Shown: piece after piece, positions 1 through 6,004 of the stretch | How positions within the stretch are numbered: the first letter of the stretch is position 1 | Layout of the letters: each line of letters opens with the position of its first letter | Source: Synechococcales cyanobacterium PMM_0085 | GTDB taxonomy: Bacteria > Cyanobacteriota > Cyanobacteriia > Elainellales > Elainellaceae | NCBI GenBank assembly: GCA_949127705.1 | Contig: CASBQJ010000469.1 | Span: forward strand, 1-8,366 | DNA length: 8,366 nt | Reading direction: 5' to 3' | Translations under genes and position numbers: made by a program | The notes under the pieces: generated by a model | The model's input: the letters and a program-made list of their open reading frames with translations, nothing else | The model's database searches: none | Told to the model about the DNA's origin: nothing

Positions 1-2043
1 CTGCATGTATTCGGCTTTTTTCAGCCCTTCTAGGTCGGCTTCGGCCTCTTGCGCTAGCTTTTCTTGCTCGGTGAGGTAGATCACGATGCTGTTGAACTGC
101 TCTTCTAGCTCTTGGTGCACTTCGGGTGGCAGCACGCTCCAGGTCACATGGCCGTGAGAATCGCTGCTGCGCAAATCGACTGATTCTTTCGAGCGGGTCG
201 TGCGGCGATCGCGGCCATGCTCAAACATGGCATGGAGGACACGGTGCATGAGCAGGTCGGGATAGCGACGCAGGGGTGAGGTGAAGTGGGTGTAGCTCTC
301 GTCGAGCGACAGGCCGAAGTGGGTGCCGGGAGTGGTGCTATAGACCGCTGGCTTTAGGGTTTCTAGCAGCAAATACGTCAGCACCCGCTCGGCCTTCGAC
401 TCGGCAAATAGCTGGGTCAACCGCTGATAATCGCGCGGATGCACGACGTCTTCTTCTTCGAGCTGGTACTCAATTTCCATATTGCTGACCAGCTTAATCA
501 GCTCTTGCACGTCGGCGGGGTCGGGAGTGCGGTGCAGGCGATAGATGGCAGGCAGCTGCAACGACTGGAGATGGGAGGCCACCAGCTGGTTGGCCAGCAG
601 CATCAGCTCGGTCACAATTGAGCGCGCGGGCAACACAGCAGACACCACCATCGCGCCCAGTTCGCCTTCATCGTCGTACTGAAACTTGGTGGAGAGGAAC
701 TTGCCCATCTCTGGGTTGTGTTCGTCGGGGAAGATGCTCTCAGGCAGGTTGAGGTCAAAGGCACCGCGCTGCTGCCGCTGGTCACGCACCGCTTGGCTCA
801 TGGCAAACAGCTGATCGACCAGCTCAAACACGGGCGTTAGTGCCTTCAGGTCAGCCAACGAGGGCAGCGGATAGCGGGCGGCTTCAGCAGCGGCGGGCTG
901 ATGGCGCTGGAGTACGGCCTGCGCCTGCTGATAGTCTAAATGGTGGTCTACTTGAATCACGCTGGGCTGAATTTCGAAGGCTTGCACTTCGCCATCAGTG
1001 CTGATCATGATCAAGACCGACAGGGTGAGGCGATCTTCTCCAGGCAGCAATGAGCAGCAGCGGTGCAGCTGTTCGGGCAGCATCGGCACGACGACTTCAC
1101 CCAAAAAGACGGAGGTGCCGCGCTTTTGAGCTTCTAGGTCGAGGGGCGATCGCGGCGCTACATAATAGGCCGCATCGGCAATATGAATCCCTAAGCGCCA
1201 GGTGTCTTCGTCTACTCGCTCTAGGCTGAGGGCATCGTCGATGGCGGGGCTTTGGGGATGGCTTGGCCCGTCAATCGTAATGGTGGCCAGACTGCGTAAA
1301 TCTAGCCGCTTTTTCAGATCGGTTTTGCGCAGCTTTGTCGGTAATCCTTTGGCGGCATCTAATACCACATCGGAGAAATTCGACGGCAGGTCGTGTTTGC
1401 AGCACACAATCACCACATCCGATGCCGATTGGGCATCGCTACCCAAAATCCGCGCCACACGGCCAATGGGCGGATGTTGCCCCAGCGGATAGCGCAAGAT
1501 TTCGGCATGGACTAACTGATCGACAGACTCTTCTAACGGTTCGCCGTCAGGGTTTAGCTCTAGTTCAAACAGCAGCCGATCGTCGAGCGGGATGGCTTGG
1601 TAGATACCCGTTTCTAGCTTCTTCACCCGCGCCAGCACCGACGAATTGGCTCGTTCCAAAATCAGCCGCACTTCCCCTTCTGGGCTGCGCCGCCGACTGC
1701 CTTCTTTGGTTACTTTGACGAGGACGCGATCGCCATTCCAGGCTGTATTCAGCTGACTTTCACGGACGTAGATATCTTCCGACCCTTCCACATCTTGAAT
1801 CGCAAAACAAAACCCCTTACTCGAACAGCGCAGCTTCCCTTCTACGACATCGTCTTCAAATACCCGCCGATATTTACCGCGCTCTTTGACTAAAACGCCA
1901 ATTTTTTCGAGAGCATCTAAGGCAATCTGCAAGCGACGGAGACTTTGTTCATCTTCGCAATTGAGTTTTTTCTCTAGCGCCTTAGGAGCGACCAGCTTAT
2001 CATCTGGGAAGTTAGCTAACAGTGATGCGATTGTGAATTCCAT
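1..2043 (-). CDS. RNase II/RNase R-family 3'-5' exoribonuclease, C-terminus cut by window edge
   Basis: Processive 3'-5' exoribonuclease of the RNB family (rnb/rnr type), acting in cytoplasmic RNA decay. An uninterrupted frame reads from an ATG at 2043 to the window edge, giving 681 residues with no stop. The order seen is an N-terminal winged-helix-like segment (about 1-60), a cold-shock-type RNA-binding region with KGFCF (about 65-115), a second OB-like region, then the RNB catalytic domain (about 240-620). RNB signatures are TIDG (Asp258), IDDALS (Asp269, Asp270), GIHIADAAYYV, LDYQQAQ, the ELMLLANQ and YRLHRTPDP segments, and THFTSPLRRYPDLL (SPLRRY at 589-594). The C-terminal S1 domain expected in the family would lie beyond the edge. 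The Asp that normally sits two residues before the DD pair appears to be Ala267, in a loop about three residues longer than in E. coli RNase II. The gene lies 616 bp downstream of phoU on the same strand, behind a structured leader. RNase R versus RNase II cannot be settled here. Confidence 0.93.
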   Translation of the reverse strand, partial: MEFTIASLLANFPDDKLVAPKALEKKLNCEDEQSLRRLQIALDALEKIGVLVKERGKYRRVFEDDVVEGKLRCSSKGFCFAIQDVEGSEDIYVRESQLNTAWNGDRVLVKVTKEGSRRRSPEGEVRLILERANSSVLARVKKLETGIYQAIPLDDRLLFELELNPDGEPLEESVDQLVHAEILRYPLGQHPPIGRVARILGSDAQSASDVVIVCCKHDLPSNFSDVVLDAAKGLPTKLRKTDLKKRLDLRSLATITIDGPSHPQSPAIDDALSLERVDEDTWRLGIHIADAAYYVAPRSPLDLEAQKRGTSVFLGEVVVPMLPEQLHRCCSLLPGEDRLTLSVLIMISTDGEVQAFEIQPSVIQVDHHLDYQQAQAVLQRHQPAAAEAARYPLPSLADLKALTPVFELVDQLFAMSQAVRDQRQQRGAFDLNLPESIFPDEHNPEMGKFLSTKFQYDDEGELGAMVVSAVLPARSIVTELMLLANQLVASHLQSLQLPAIYRLHRTPDPADVQELIKLVSNMEIEYQLEEEDVVHPRDYQRLTQLFAESKAERVLTYLLLETLKPAVYSTTPGTHFGLSLDESYTHFTSPLRRYPDLLMHRVLHAMFEHGRDRRTTRSKESVDLRSSDSHGHVTWSVLPPEVHQELEEQFNSIVIYLTEQEKLAQEAEADLEGLKKAEYMQ

Positions 2044-2093
2044 GTAGCGATTGATCCTTGTTATGACTGGTTTCGCCCCTGCTCTCTGCCGCT

Positions 2094-2131
2094 AAACTCT
2101 ACGAACTCGTCTGAACCAGTTCGCAGAGTTT
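2094..2131 (-). promoter_or_regulatory. Leader stem-loop A of the exoribonuclease gene
   Basis: A 14-nt arm AAACTCTACGAACT (2094-2107) faces AGTTCGCAGAGTTT (2118-2131) across a 10-nt loop. The only non-Watson-Crick position (2101/2124) becomes a G-U pair in RNA read from the minus strand, the strand of the exoribonuclease. On the plus strand it would be an A-C mismatch. The structure sits about 50 nt upstream of the start codon. No long U-tract follows, so it is not a textbook terminator. A 5'-UTR control or stability element is an inference. Confidence 0.55.
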
Positions 2132-2145
2132 GGAGCTTCCCCGCC

Positions 2146-2192
2146 AGCCTGACGAGGTTGGACTAACCCCGTCGTATCACCTCGTCATAGCT
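2146..2192 (-). promoter_or_regulatory. Leader stem-loop B of the exoribonuclease gene
   Basis: A perfect 9-bp inverted repeat, TGACGAGGT (2150-2158) and ACCTCGTCA (2179-2187), with a 20-nt loop. It is extended outward by AGC/GCT after small bulges (2146-2148 with 2190-2192). It lies 14 bp farther from the gene than stem-loop A, so the two form a tandem pair in the probable leader. A protein-binding dyad is an alternative explanation. Confidence 0.45.
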
Positions 2193-2352
2193 CTGCCCCA
2201 AAGACTCAGAATCGATCGATTGGGCAAATATTAGACATGAGGGTTTGAGCCAGACTGACTGTAGAAAATCGCCCCAACCAACGCTTTACGAAGTCATTCA
2301 ACGCTTCAGATCTCAGCTCAAACATTGGCTATGTTCTAAGCATGTGGTCAAC

Positions 2353-2374
2353 CCTTTAAGAAATCTTTTAAAGG
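2353..2374. repeat. AT-rich inverted repeat (hairpin)
   Basis: CCTTTAA (2353-2359) is complementary to TTAAAGG (2368-2374). Counting a G-U pair and one more A-T pair, it closes a 4-nt loop. It lies inside the phoU-exoribonuclease gap with no adjacent T-run, so its role is unknown. Confidence 0.35.
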
Positions 2375-2501
2375 ATTTAGCTGCATCCATAAACCATGAC
2401 TCGAACGTCTAATTTCGAGCACCAGAGCCTTAGATCAAATTGCAGAACGACTCGGCCGCAGGTCAACGACAGTAAACGCAGGACGGGTTGATGAAGCCAA
2501 G

Positions 2502-2678
2502 ATGCAAAAAAATCGACGACTTTTGCAAACCATGAGGCTCCACTGTGTCCACTGTAATTGTGCCCACTGTACTTATACTTTCCTATTGAGTGTAAAGTGT
2601 CAAATTTTGTCAGGATACCCAGAAAAAATCGACCCTACTGCCGCCCCGTCACCTACTTTCTACCCCGTCACAATATAA
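2502..2678 (+). CDS. Possible Cys-rich micro-ORF, 58 codons (speculative)
   Basis: ATG at 2502, TAA at 2676-2678. The product would be a 58-residue peptide starting MQKNRRLLQTM, followed by the cluster HCVHCNCAHC (C-x2-C-x-C-x2-C with interleaved His), which resembles a metal-binding knuckle. The cluster arises from three CACTGT copies spaced 9 and 15 bp, both multiples of three, so all encode His-Cys in one frame. The frame is open upstream to 2400 without a standard start. No convincing ribosome-binding site is visible, and the last 19 nt overlap the 3' end of phoU on the opposite strand. I do not recognise a family. It may be a chance frame over a DNA repeat or the tail of a decayed gene. 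Confidence 0.2.
   Translation: MQKNRRLLQTMRLHCVHCNCAHCTYTFLLSVKCQILSGYPEKIDPTAAPSPTFYPVTI
2540..2570. repeat. Three direct copies of CCACTGT
   Basis: CCACTGT occurs at 2540-2546, 2549-2555 and 2564-2570 (ACAGTGG on the minus strand), about 90-120 bp past the phoU stop. It could be an operator-like iterated site, or simply the DNA behind the His-Cys repeats of the micro-ORF. Confidence 0.5.
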
Positions 2679-3307
2679 GCCACCCGCTTGCCGATGTTCG
2701 TCGCATGGTCGGCCATCCGTTCTAGGTGACGAATTACCAGCACCATCAGGATCGTCGGTTCAATTGATCCCTGAATGTTGGTTTGGCGGGCCAGCAAGTT
2801 GTAGACATCTTCGTAGTCAGAATCGACGGCATCGTCTTTTTGTTTCAAATCTAGCCCCGATTCGGCATCCAAATCAGACAGGGCGACCAGGCTCATGGCT
2901 AGCATGGCGCGACAGCGATCAGACATGGTTTGGACGCGATCCATGCAGGGATGGGGGGCATAGGGGAACAGCTTGATGGCTACTTCTCCTAAATCTTCGG
3001 CATAGTCACCGATGCGCTCCAGATCTCGCACCAGCTGCATGATTGCACTGAGTAGCCGCAAGTCTTGGGTCACCGGAGACTGAAGCGCCATCAGGTTGAC
3101 GCAATCTAATTCGATTTGGCGATAGAAACGATCGATTTGCTTGTCTTGTAGAGGAATTTGTCGAGCGGCTTCTAAGTCACGTTCAAACAGGGCTTTGCGA
3201 GCGAGGACGCAGGAGTTTTCTACCAGTGCCCCCATCCGCAGAACGTCGCGCTGTAAGCTCCGCAGCTGCCGTTCAAAATTCAGTCGAGTAGTTTTAGAAG
3301 CATCCAA
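2660..3307 (-). CDS. phoU: PhoU, phosphate signalling/transport regulator
   Basis: PhoU is a cytoplasmic, membrane-associated helical protein that restrains the PhoR/PhoB-type phosphate response and modulates the Pst transporter. The 215-residue product matches the usual length of about 220 and shows the two repeated three-helix halves. Each half carries the metal-binding signature: E97-x3-D101-x3-D105 in DLERIGDYAEDL, and E196-x3-D200-x3-N204 in HLERMADHATNIG. The N-terminal segment (FERQLRSLQRDVLRMGALVE) aligns with the PhoU start, and this favours the TTG at 3307. A stop lies five codons further upstream, and the next ATG would remove 24 conserved-looking residues. No Shine-Dalgarno site is obvious. 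No pst or pho genes are in the window, so it appears to stand alone here. Confidence 0.95.
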   Translation of the reverse strand: MDASKTTRLNFERQLRSLQRDVLRMGALVENSCVLARKALFERDLEAARQIPLQDKQIDRFYRQIELDCVNLMALQSPVTQDLRLLSAIMQLVRDLERIGDYAEDLGEVAIKLFPYAPHPCMDRVQTMSDRCRAMLAMSLVALSDLDAESGLDLKQKDDAVDSDYEDVYNLLARQTNIQGSIEPTILMVLVIRHLERMADHATNIGKRVAYIVTG

Positions 3308-3542
3308 TATAAACGCACTCAGTTACAAAGTTGGGTGGACAGGTTCAATTCAAACGAGCATCATCTGGCAGCTATTGTGTTTGCACCATTTGCTTGCACC
3401 AAGAATACTCGCATGTCTGCCCGATGATGTTTTTGTGGCTGTTGCGACGCAGGCATGAGGGGGCAGTGAAAGATTTAGTATAGACACCCTATCTCAAATC
3501 TGTGAGTCAGGCAGCATACGTTGGATAAAAAATCTTCAGGTT
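3308..3542. other. Upstream region of phoU
   Basis: No coding frame is supported. It must hold the phoU promoter and the 3' flank of the small disrupted gene (3543-3741). A T6 run follows that gene's stop on the minus strand (about 3526-3531) with only a weak 4-bp stem before it. I found no clear tandem Pho-box repeats. Confidence 0.4.
3477..3482 (-). promoter_or_regulatory. Possible -10 element (TATACT) for phoU
   Basis: On the minus strand TATACT matches the sigma-70 -10 consensus in five of six bases, about 170 bp before the phoU start. No good -35 hexamer lies at 16-18 bp, so the call rests on one hexamer. Confidence 0.2.
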
Positions 3543-3680
3543 TTATTGAATTTCCGGGTCGGATGGACGGTTGACCGGCTGAATCACCGGCGGATGAATT
3601 CGCTCAATCGTCTGTGCCTCAGCACTACGCTAAACTGATTTCGGCAATTGCTTGCAATAGATGTTCACTGAGATATTTAC

Positions 3681-3689
3681 TGTTATAAC
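3681..3689 (+). promoter_or_regulatory. Extended -10 promoter candidate for trpD
   Basis: TGTTATAAC carries the extended -10 TGn motif followed by TATAAC (five of six matches), about 70 nt before the preferred trpD ATG. No good -35 is seen, which is tolerable for extended -10 promoters. Confidence 0.35.
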
Positions 3690-3696
3690 CATCGTT

Positions 3697-3720
3697 AATC
3701 TTGTCAGCAATCTTGTCAGC
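3697..3720. repeat. Perfect 12-bp tandem duplication
   Basis: AATCTTGTCAGC occurs twice in direct succession (3697-3708 and 3709-3720). On the minus strand it encodes ADKI-ADKI in the small disrupted gene. On the plus strand it lies in the trpD leader, between the -10 candidate and the ATG, and contains the upstream in-frame TTG at 3701. Confidence 0.85.
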
Positions 3721-3757
3721 CCAGTTACTCAAATTTTGCACTGAGATTTTTCAGATT

Positions 3758-4921
3758 ATGACGCTTCCCTCTTCTGCTTCTGCTTCAACCGCTGCGGCGA
3801 TCGCCTCCCAAACCAGTACCCAAACCAGTAACCAATCTAGCTCCGAGCCGAGCGCCGATTGGTCGGCGCTACTGCAACAGCTGCTAGACGGGCGATCGCT
3901 AGATATGGCTCAGGCGGCAGACTTAATGCAGGGCTGGCTGAGTGAGGACATTCCCCCGGCGCTGTCGGGCGCTATTTTGGCGGCGATTCAGGCGAAGGGG
4001 GTTTCGGCCACAGAGCTAGCGGGCATGGCAGATGTGCTGTTGGAGCAATCGCTAGGCAGCAGCGCAGATTTAAGCAGCCTGCCCACGCCCCGAATTGATA
4101 CCTGTGGCACGGGGGGTGATGGTGCCTCCACGTTTAACATTTCTACCTGTGTGGCCTTTGTGGCAGCGGCGGCAGGCATTGCTGTAGCCAAGCATGGCAA
4201 CCGGGCGGCGTCTAGTAAAGTGGGTTCGGCGGACGTGCTGGAGGCGTTGGGGATCAATCTCAACAGCTCGCCCGAAACGGCTCAAGCTGCTCTAAAGCAG
4301 GTGGGGATCACGTTTTTGTTTGCCCCCGGTTGGCATCCGGCGATGAAGTCTGTCGCCCCAATTCGCAAAACGCTGAAGGTGCGGACGGTGTTTAACCTGC
4401 TAGGGCCGTTGGTCAACCCATTGCGTCCGACTGGGCAGGTGATTGGCGTGTTTAACCCCGACTTGGTGGAAACGGTGGCTCAGGCATTGCAGGCGCTGGG
4501 ACGAGAGGAGGCGATTGTGCTGCATGGGCTAGAACAGCTGGATGAGGCGGGGCTGGCGGATAAAACCCAGCTATCGGTGCTGTCGCAGGGTGAAATTCAG
4601 TCGGTTTTGCTTGATCCCACGGCGTTAGGGCTAGCCTTTGCCCCAACCAGTGCGCTGCGGGGCGGCGAAGCGGCTGACAACCTGGAAATTTTGCGAGCGG
4701 TGCTGCAAGGCGGCGGCACCCAGGCTCAGCACGATGTGGTTGCCCTGAATGCGGCACTAGCGCTCAAGGTTGGCGGGGCGCTGCCAGCCAACGCTTCGAC
4801 CTACGCGTCAGACCTGACCCAGACCCTGGCAGCAGGCGTGGCGATCGCCCACGATATTCTCAGAAGCGGGGCAGCCTGGGCCAAGGTAGAAGAACTGGTG
4901 GCGTTTCTGCAAGCGGCCTAA
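3758..4921 (+). CDS. trpD: Anthranilate phosphoribosyltransferase
   Basis: Transfers the phosphoribosyl group of PRPP to anthranilate, the second dedicated step of tryptophan synthesis, in the cytoplasm. From ATG 3758 the product has 387 residues. Visible family motifs are DTCGTGGDGASTFNIST (114-130, the PRPP-binding GTGGD loop), KHGNRA (145-150), SSKVGSADVLEALG (152-165), HPAMK (193-197), APIRKTLKVRTVFNLLGPL (200-218), and HGLEQLDEA (255-263), whose LDE normally binds magnesium. The first 45 or so residues are Ser/Thr/Ala/Gln-rich and low-complexity, making the protein longer than the usual 340-350. An upstream in-frame TTG (3701) would add 19 residues, but it lies in a tandem repeat and is less likely. 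The gene converges on the aspartic protease, with a strong hairpin starting two bases after its stop. No other trp genes are near, consistent with the scattered trp genes of cyanobacteria. Confidence 0.96.
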   Translation: MTLPSSASASTAAAIASQTSTQTSNQSSSEPSADWSALLQQLLDGRSLDMAQAADLMQGWLSEDIPPALSGAILAAIQAKGVSATELAGMADVLLEQSLGSSADLSSLPTPRIDTCGTGGDGASTFNISTCVAFVAAAAGIAVAKHGNRAASSKVGSADVLEALGINLNSSPETAQAALKQVGITFLFAPGWHPAMKSVAPIRKTLKVRTVFNLLGPLVNPLRPTGQVIGVFNPDLVETVAQALQALGREEAIVLHGLEQLDEAGLADKTQLSVLSQGEIQSVLLDPTALGLAFAPTSALRGGEAADNLEILRAVLQGGGTQAQHDVVALNAALALKVGGALPANASTYASDLTQTLAAGVAIAHDILRSGAAWAKVEELVAFLQAA

Positions 4922-4923
4922 TT

Positions 4924-4980
4924 GGGTAGGCTAGAGCGCGATCGCCGTAGGGTCAAAGCGCGATCGCCTCTACCTAGCCC
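4924..4980. terminator. Bidirectional terminator-like hairpin built on paired HIP1 sites
   Basis: Two GCGATCGC octamers (4938-4945 and 4960-4967) pair across a 14-nt loop. The stem continues outward through TAGAG/CTCTA (4932-4936 with 4968-4972), TAGG/CCTA (4927-4930 with 4973-4976) and GGG/CCC (4924-4926 with 4978-4980). That gives 20 pairs with three one-base bulges (4931, 4937, 4977). It starts two bases after the trpD stop and runs into the last codons of the convergent protease. There is no U-tract on either side, so it may act as an RNA 3'-end stabiliser or collision barrier rather than a classical intrinsic terminator. Confidence 0.5.
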
Positions 4981-5905
4981 GCAGTTCTACTTCATTTTGG
5001 CGAATGGTGACATCGTAGTGGCCAAAAAAGTCTTGCCCCAGTAGCCCAATGCTGAGTTCGGGACCCGAAACGGCAACCAGCACATTTTGGGCGATCGCCC
5101 CTCCAACTTGAATCGAATTGACATAGCCTAGGGAGAGCGTCACGTTGCGGCTGTTGGCCGTGTTGACGCGGGTTTGCCCAGCTGGGGTGAGGTTGAGGGC
5201 TGTGGCCATCGCTGGGGTGACTAAGGTGCCGCTGGCTCCCGTATCCAGAATCATGTCAAACTGTTGCCCCCCGTTAAACGTGACGTTAATCACAGGGGTA
5301 CCGCCCGCCCGCCGCACAATGGGCACGCGGAAGCTGCTGCCGGGAGCAGGTTGGTTAGCCGACGCTGGTGATTCAGATGGGTTAGCCGTCGTTGAGGCGG
5401 AGGCTGTGCCGCTGGGGTTAGGCGTGAGCGCAGGGCGAGTGAAGACATTGGAACTGCCCCCCGGCACCGAGCGGGCGGCCTGCTGCTGCGCCGTGCTGAG
5501 GCGACGGCGATAGTTGGGTAACTGCGCTTGAGCCGCTTTATAGTTGGGATCGCTGGCTGGCACTGCCCCCAATAGCGCGATCGCCTGCTGCCAACGGCTA
5601 GCCGCCAGTCGCCAGTCGTCTTGGGATTGGGCAATTTGGCTGAGCGCCGTAGCGCTGGCGGCGCGATCGACGGCATCTCGGTAGGAATTGGCTCGACTAG
5701 TGGCAGCGGCAGCAGCAGCGGCAGCAGGACTAGGTGCCTGAGGGGGCAACGGCTGTGCTGTTAGGGCAGGCTGAGCGGCTGGGGTGACACCATCAGAGCT
5801 GCTCTCGCCGCTGCCCCCAAACGGCGACACCCCGCAACCGGCGGCCACTGACAAAACCCCAAATAGGAGTATCACTTTTGGGCATTTGCCAAACATCCCT
5901 GACAT
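4970..5905 (-). CDS. Retropepsin-like aspartic protease, probable lipoprotein
   Basis: A clan AA (retropepsin-like) aspartic protease, probably exported and lipid-anchored. From the ATG at 5905 it has 311 residues. The signal sequence is Lys-containing and hydrophobic (KCPKVILLFGVLSVAAGC), with a lipobox-like AAGC at Cys24. A Ser/Ala/Pro-rich low-complexity stretch follows (about 25-75), then a helical segment suggesting a TPR-like repeat (about 75-145), a second linker, and the protease domain (about 190-311). That domain has FDMILDTGASGTLV, the DTG catalytic motif (Asp221), and ends with the flap-side LLGQDFFGHYDV. One DTG per chain implies a homodimer, as in retropepsins. The start at 5905 is preferred because GGAG lies six bases upstream; an ATG at 5917 would add four residues and has no such site. 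It is transcribed against trpD and divergently from carA. The substrate is unknown. Members of this family are often seen in cyanobacteria. Confidence 0.88.
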   Translation of the reverse strand: MSGMFGKCPKVILLFGVLSVAAGCGVSPFGGSGESSSDGVTPAAQPALTAQPLPPQAPSPAAAAAAAATSRANSYRDAVDRAASATALSQIAQSQDDWRLAASRWQQAIALLGAVPASDPNYKAAQAQLPNYRRRLSTAQQQAARSVPGGSSNVFTRPALTPNPSGTASASTTANPSESPASANQPAPGSSFRVPIVRRAGGTPVINVTFNGGQQFDMILDTGASGTLVTPAMATALNLTPAGQTRVNTANSRNVTLSLGYVNSIQVGGAIAQNVLVAVSGPELSIGLLGQDFFGHYDVTIRQNEVELRAR

Positions 5906-5911
5906 TGTCAA

Positions 5912-5915
5912 CTCC
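5912..5915 (-). promoter_or_regulatory. Shine-Dalgarno site deciding the protease start
   Basis: GGAG on the minus strand sits six bases before the ATG at 5905. It overlaps the region just after the alternative ATG at 5917, which itself lacks a purine-rich site, so the downstream start is favoured. Confidence 0.5.
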
Positions 5916-6004
5916 ATAGAGGACTTTAAAACTATGCTTCCCGGTCGGCCTTAAGATATTATCGCTAAGAGCTATCTGGCTAGTAGAAGACGGCGCAAGT
6001 TTAG

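Larger units (their letters stand above)
2044..2659. other. 616-bp intergenic region between phoU and the exoribonuclease gene
   Basis: No confident gene is seen. Beyond the leader hairpins it holds a 12-bp perfect palindrome AATCGATCGATT (2210-2221), an AT-rich hairpin (2353-2374), the dyad TGCAAAA/TTTTGCA (2503-2509 and 2521-2527), three CCACTGT copies (2540-2570) and a possible micro-ORF (2502-2678). A 39-codon minus-strand frame (2325 down to 2206, starting MFELRSEALNDF) is open but lacks a ribosome-binding site and is too short to trust. On the plus strand, one frame stays open from 2400 to 2675 with protein-like text such as ALDQIAERLGRRSTT but no usual start codon before 2502, so a decayed gene is possible. 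The CCCCGTCAC nonamer is repeated at 2644-2652 and 2663-2671, straddling the phoU stop. Confidence 0.6.
3543..3741 (-). pseudogene. Small unidentified protein gene split by a one-base frameshift
   Basis: Two abutting minus-strand frames both read like protein. The first runs from a possible GTG start at 3741 to a TAG at 3625-3627 (38 residues) and contains NWADKIADKINDGYNSKYL, then SEHLLQAIAEISLA. The second, one base out of register, is open from 3629 to a TAA at 3543-3545 (28 residues) and reads RSAEAQTIERIHPP followed by VIQPVNRPSDPEIQ. It has no start codon of its own near its beginning. Removing base 3630 would join them into one product of about 65 residues: a charged helical N-terminal half and a Pro-rich tail. 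ADKI is encoded by a perfect 12-bp tandem duplication. I do not recognise the family. It lies between phoU and trpD, and the trpD promoter candidate falls inside it. A sequencing error, a decayed gene or a short intact 38-residue gene are all possible. Confidence 0.4.

Noticed and set aside
1202..1718. Two overlapping plus-strand frames opposite the exoribonuclease gene
   Set aside because: They lie wholly antisense to a well-supported RNB reading frame, have no recognisable domain and biased composition typical of shadow frames.
2540..2570. CCACTGT repeats as a Pho box
   Set aside because: The spacing (9 and 15 bp) and sequence do not match the regular 11-bp direct repeats of known Pho boxes, and the site is downstream of phoU rather than before it.
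4452..4757. 101-codon Pro-rich minus-strand frame inside trpD
   Set aside because: Shadow of the GC-rich trpD coding sequence; composition reflects the complementary strand.
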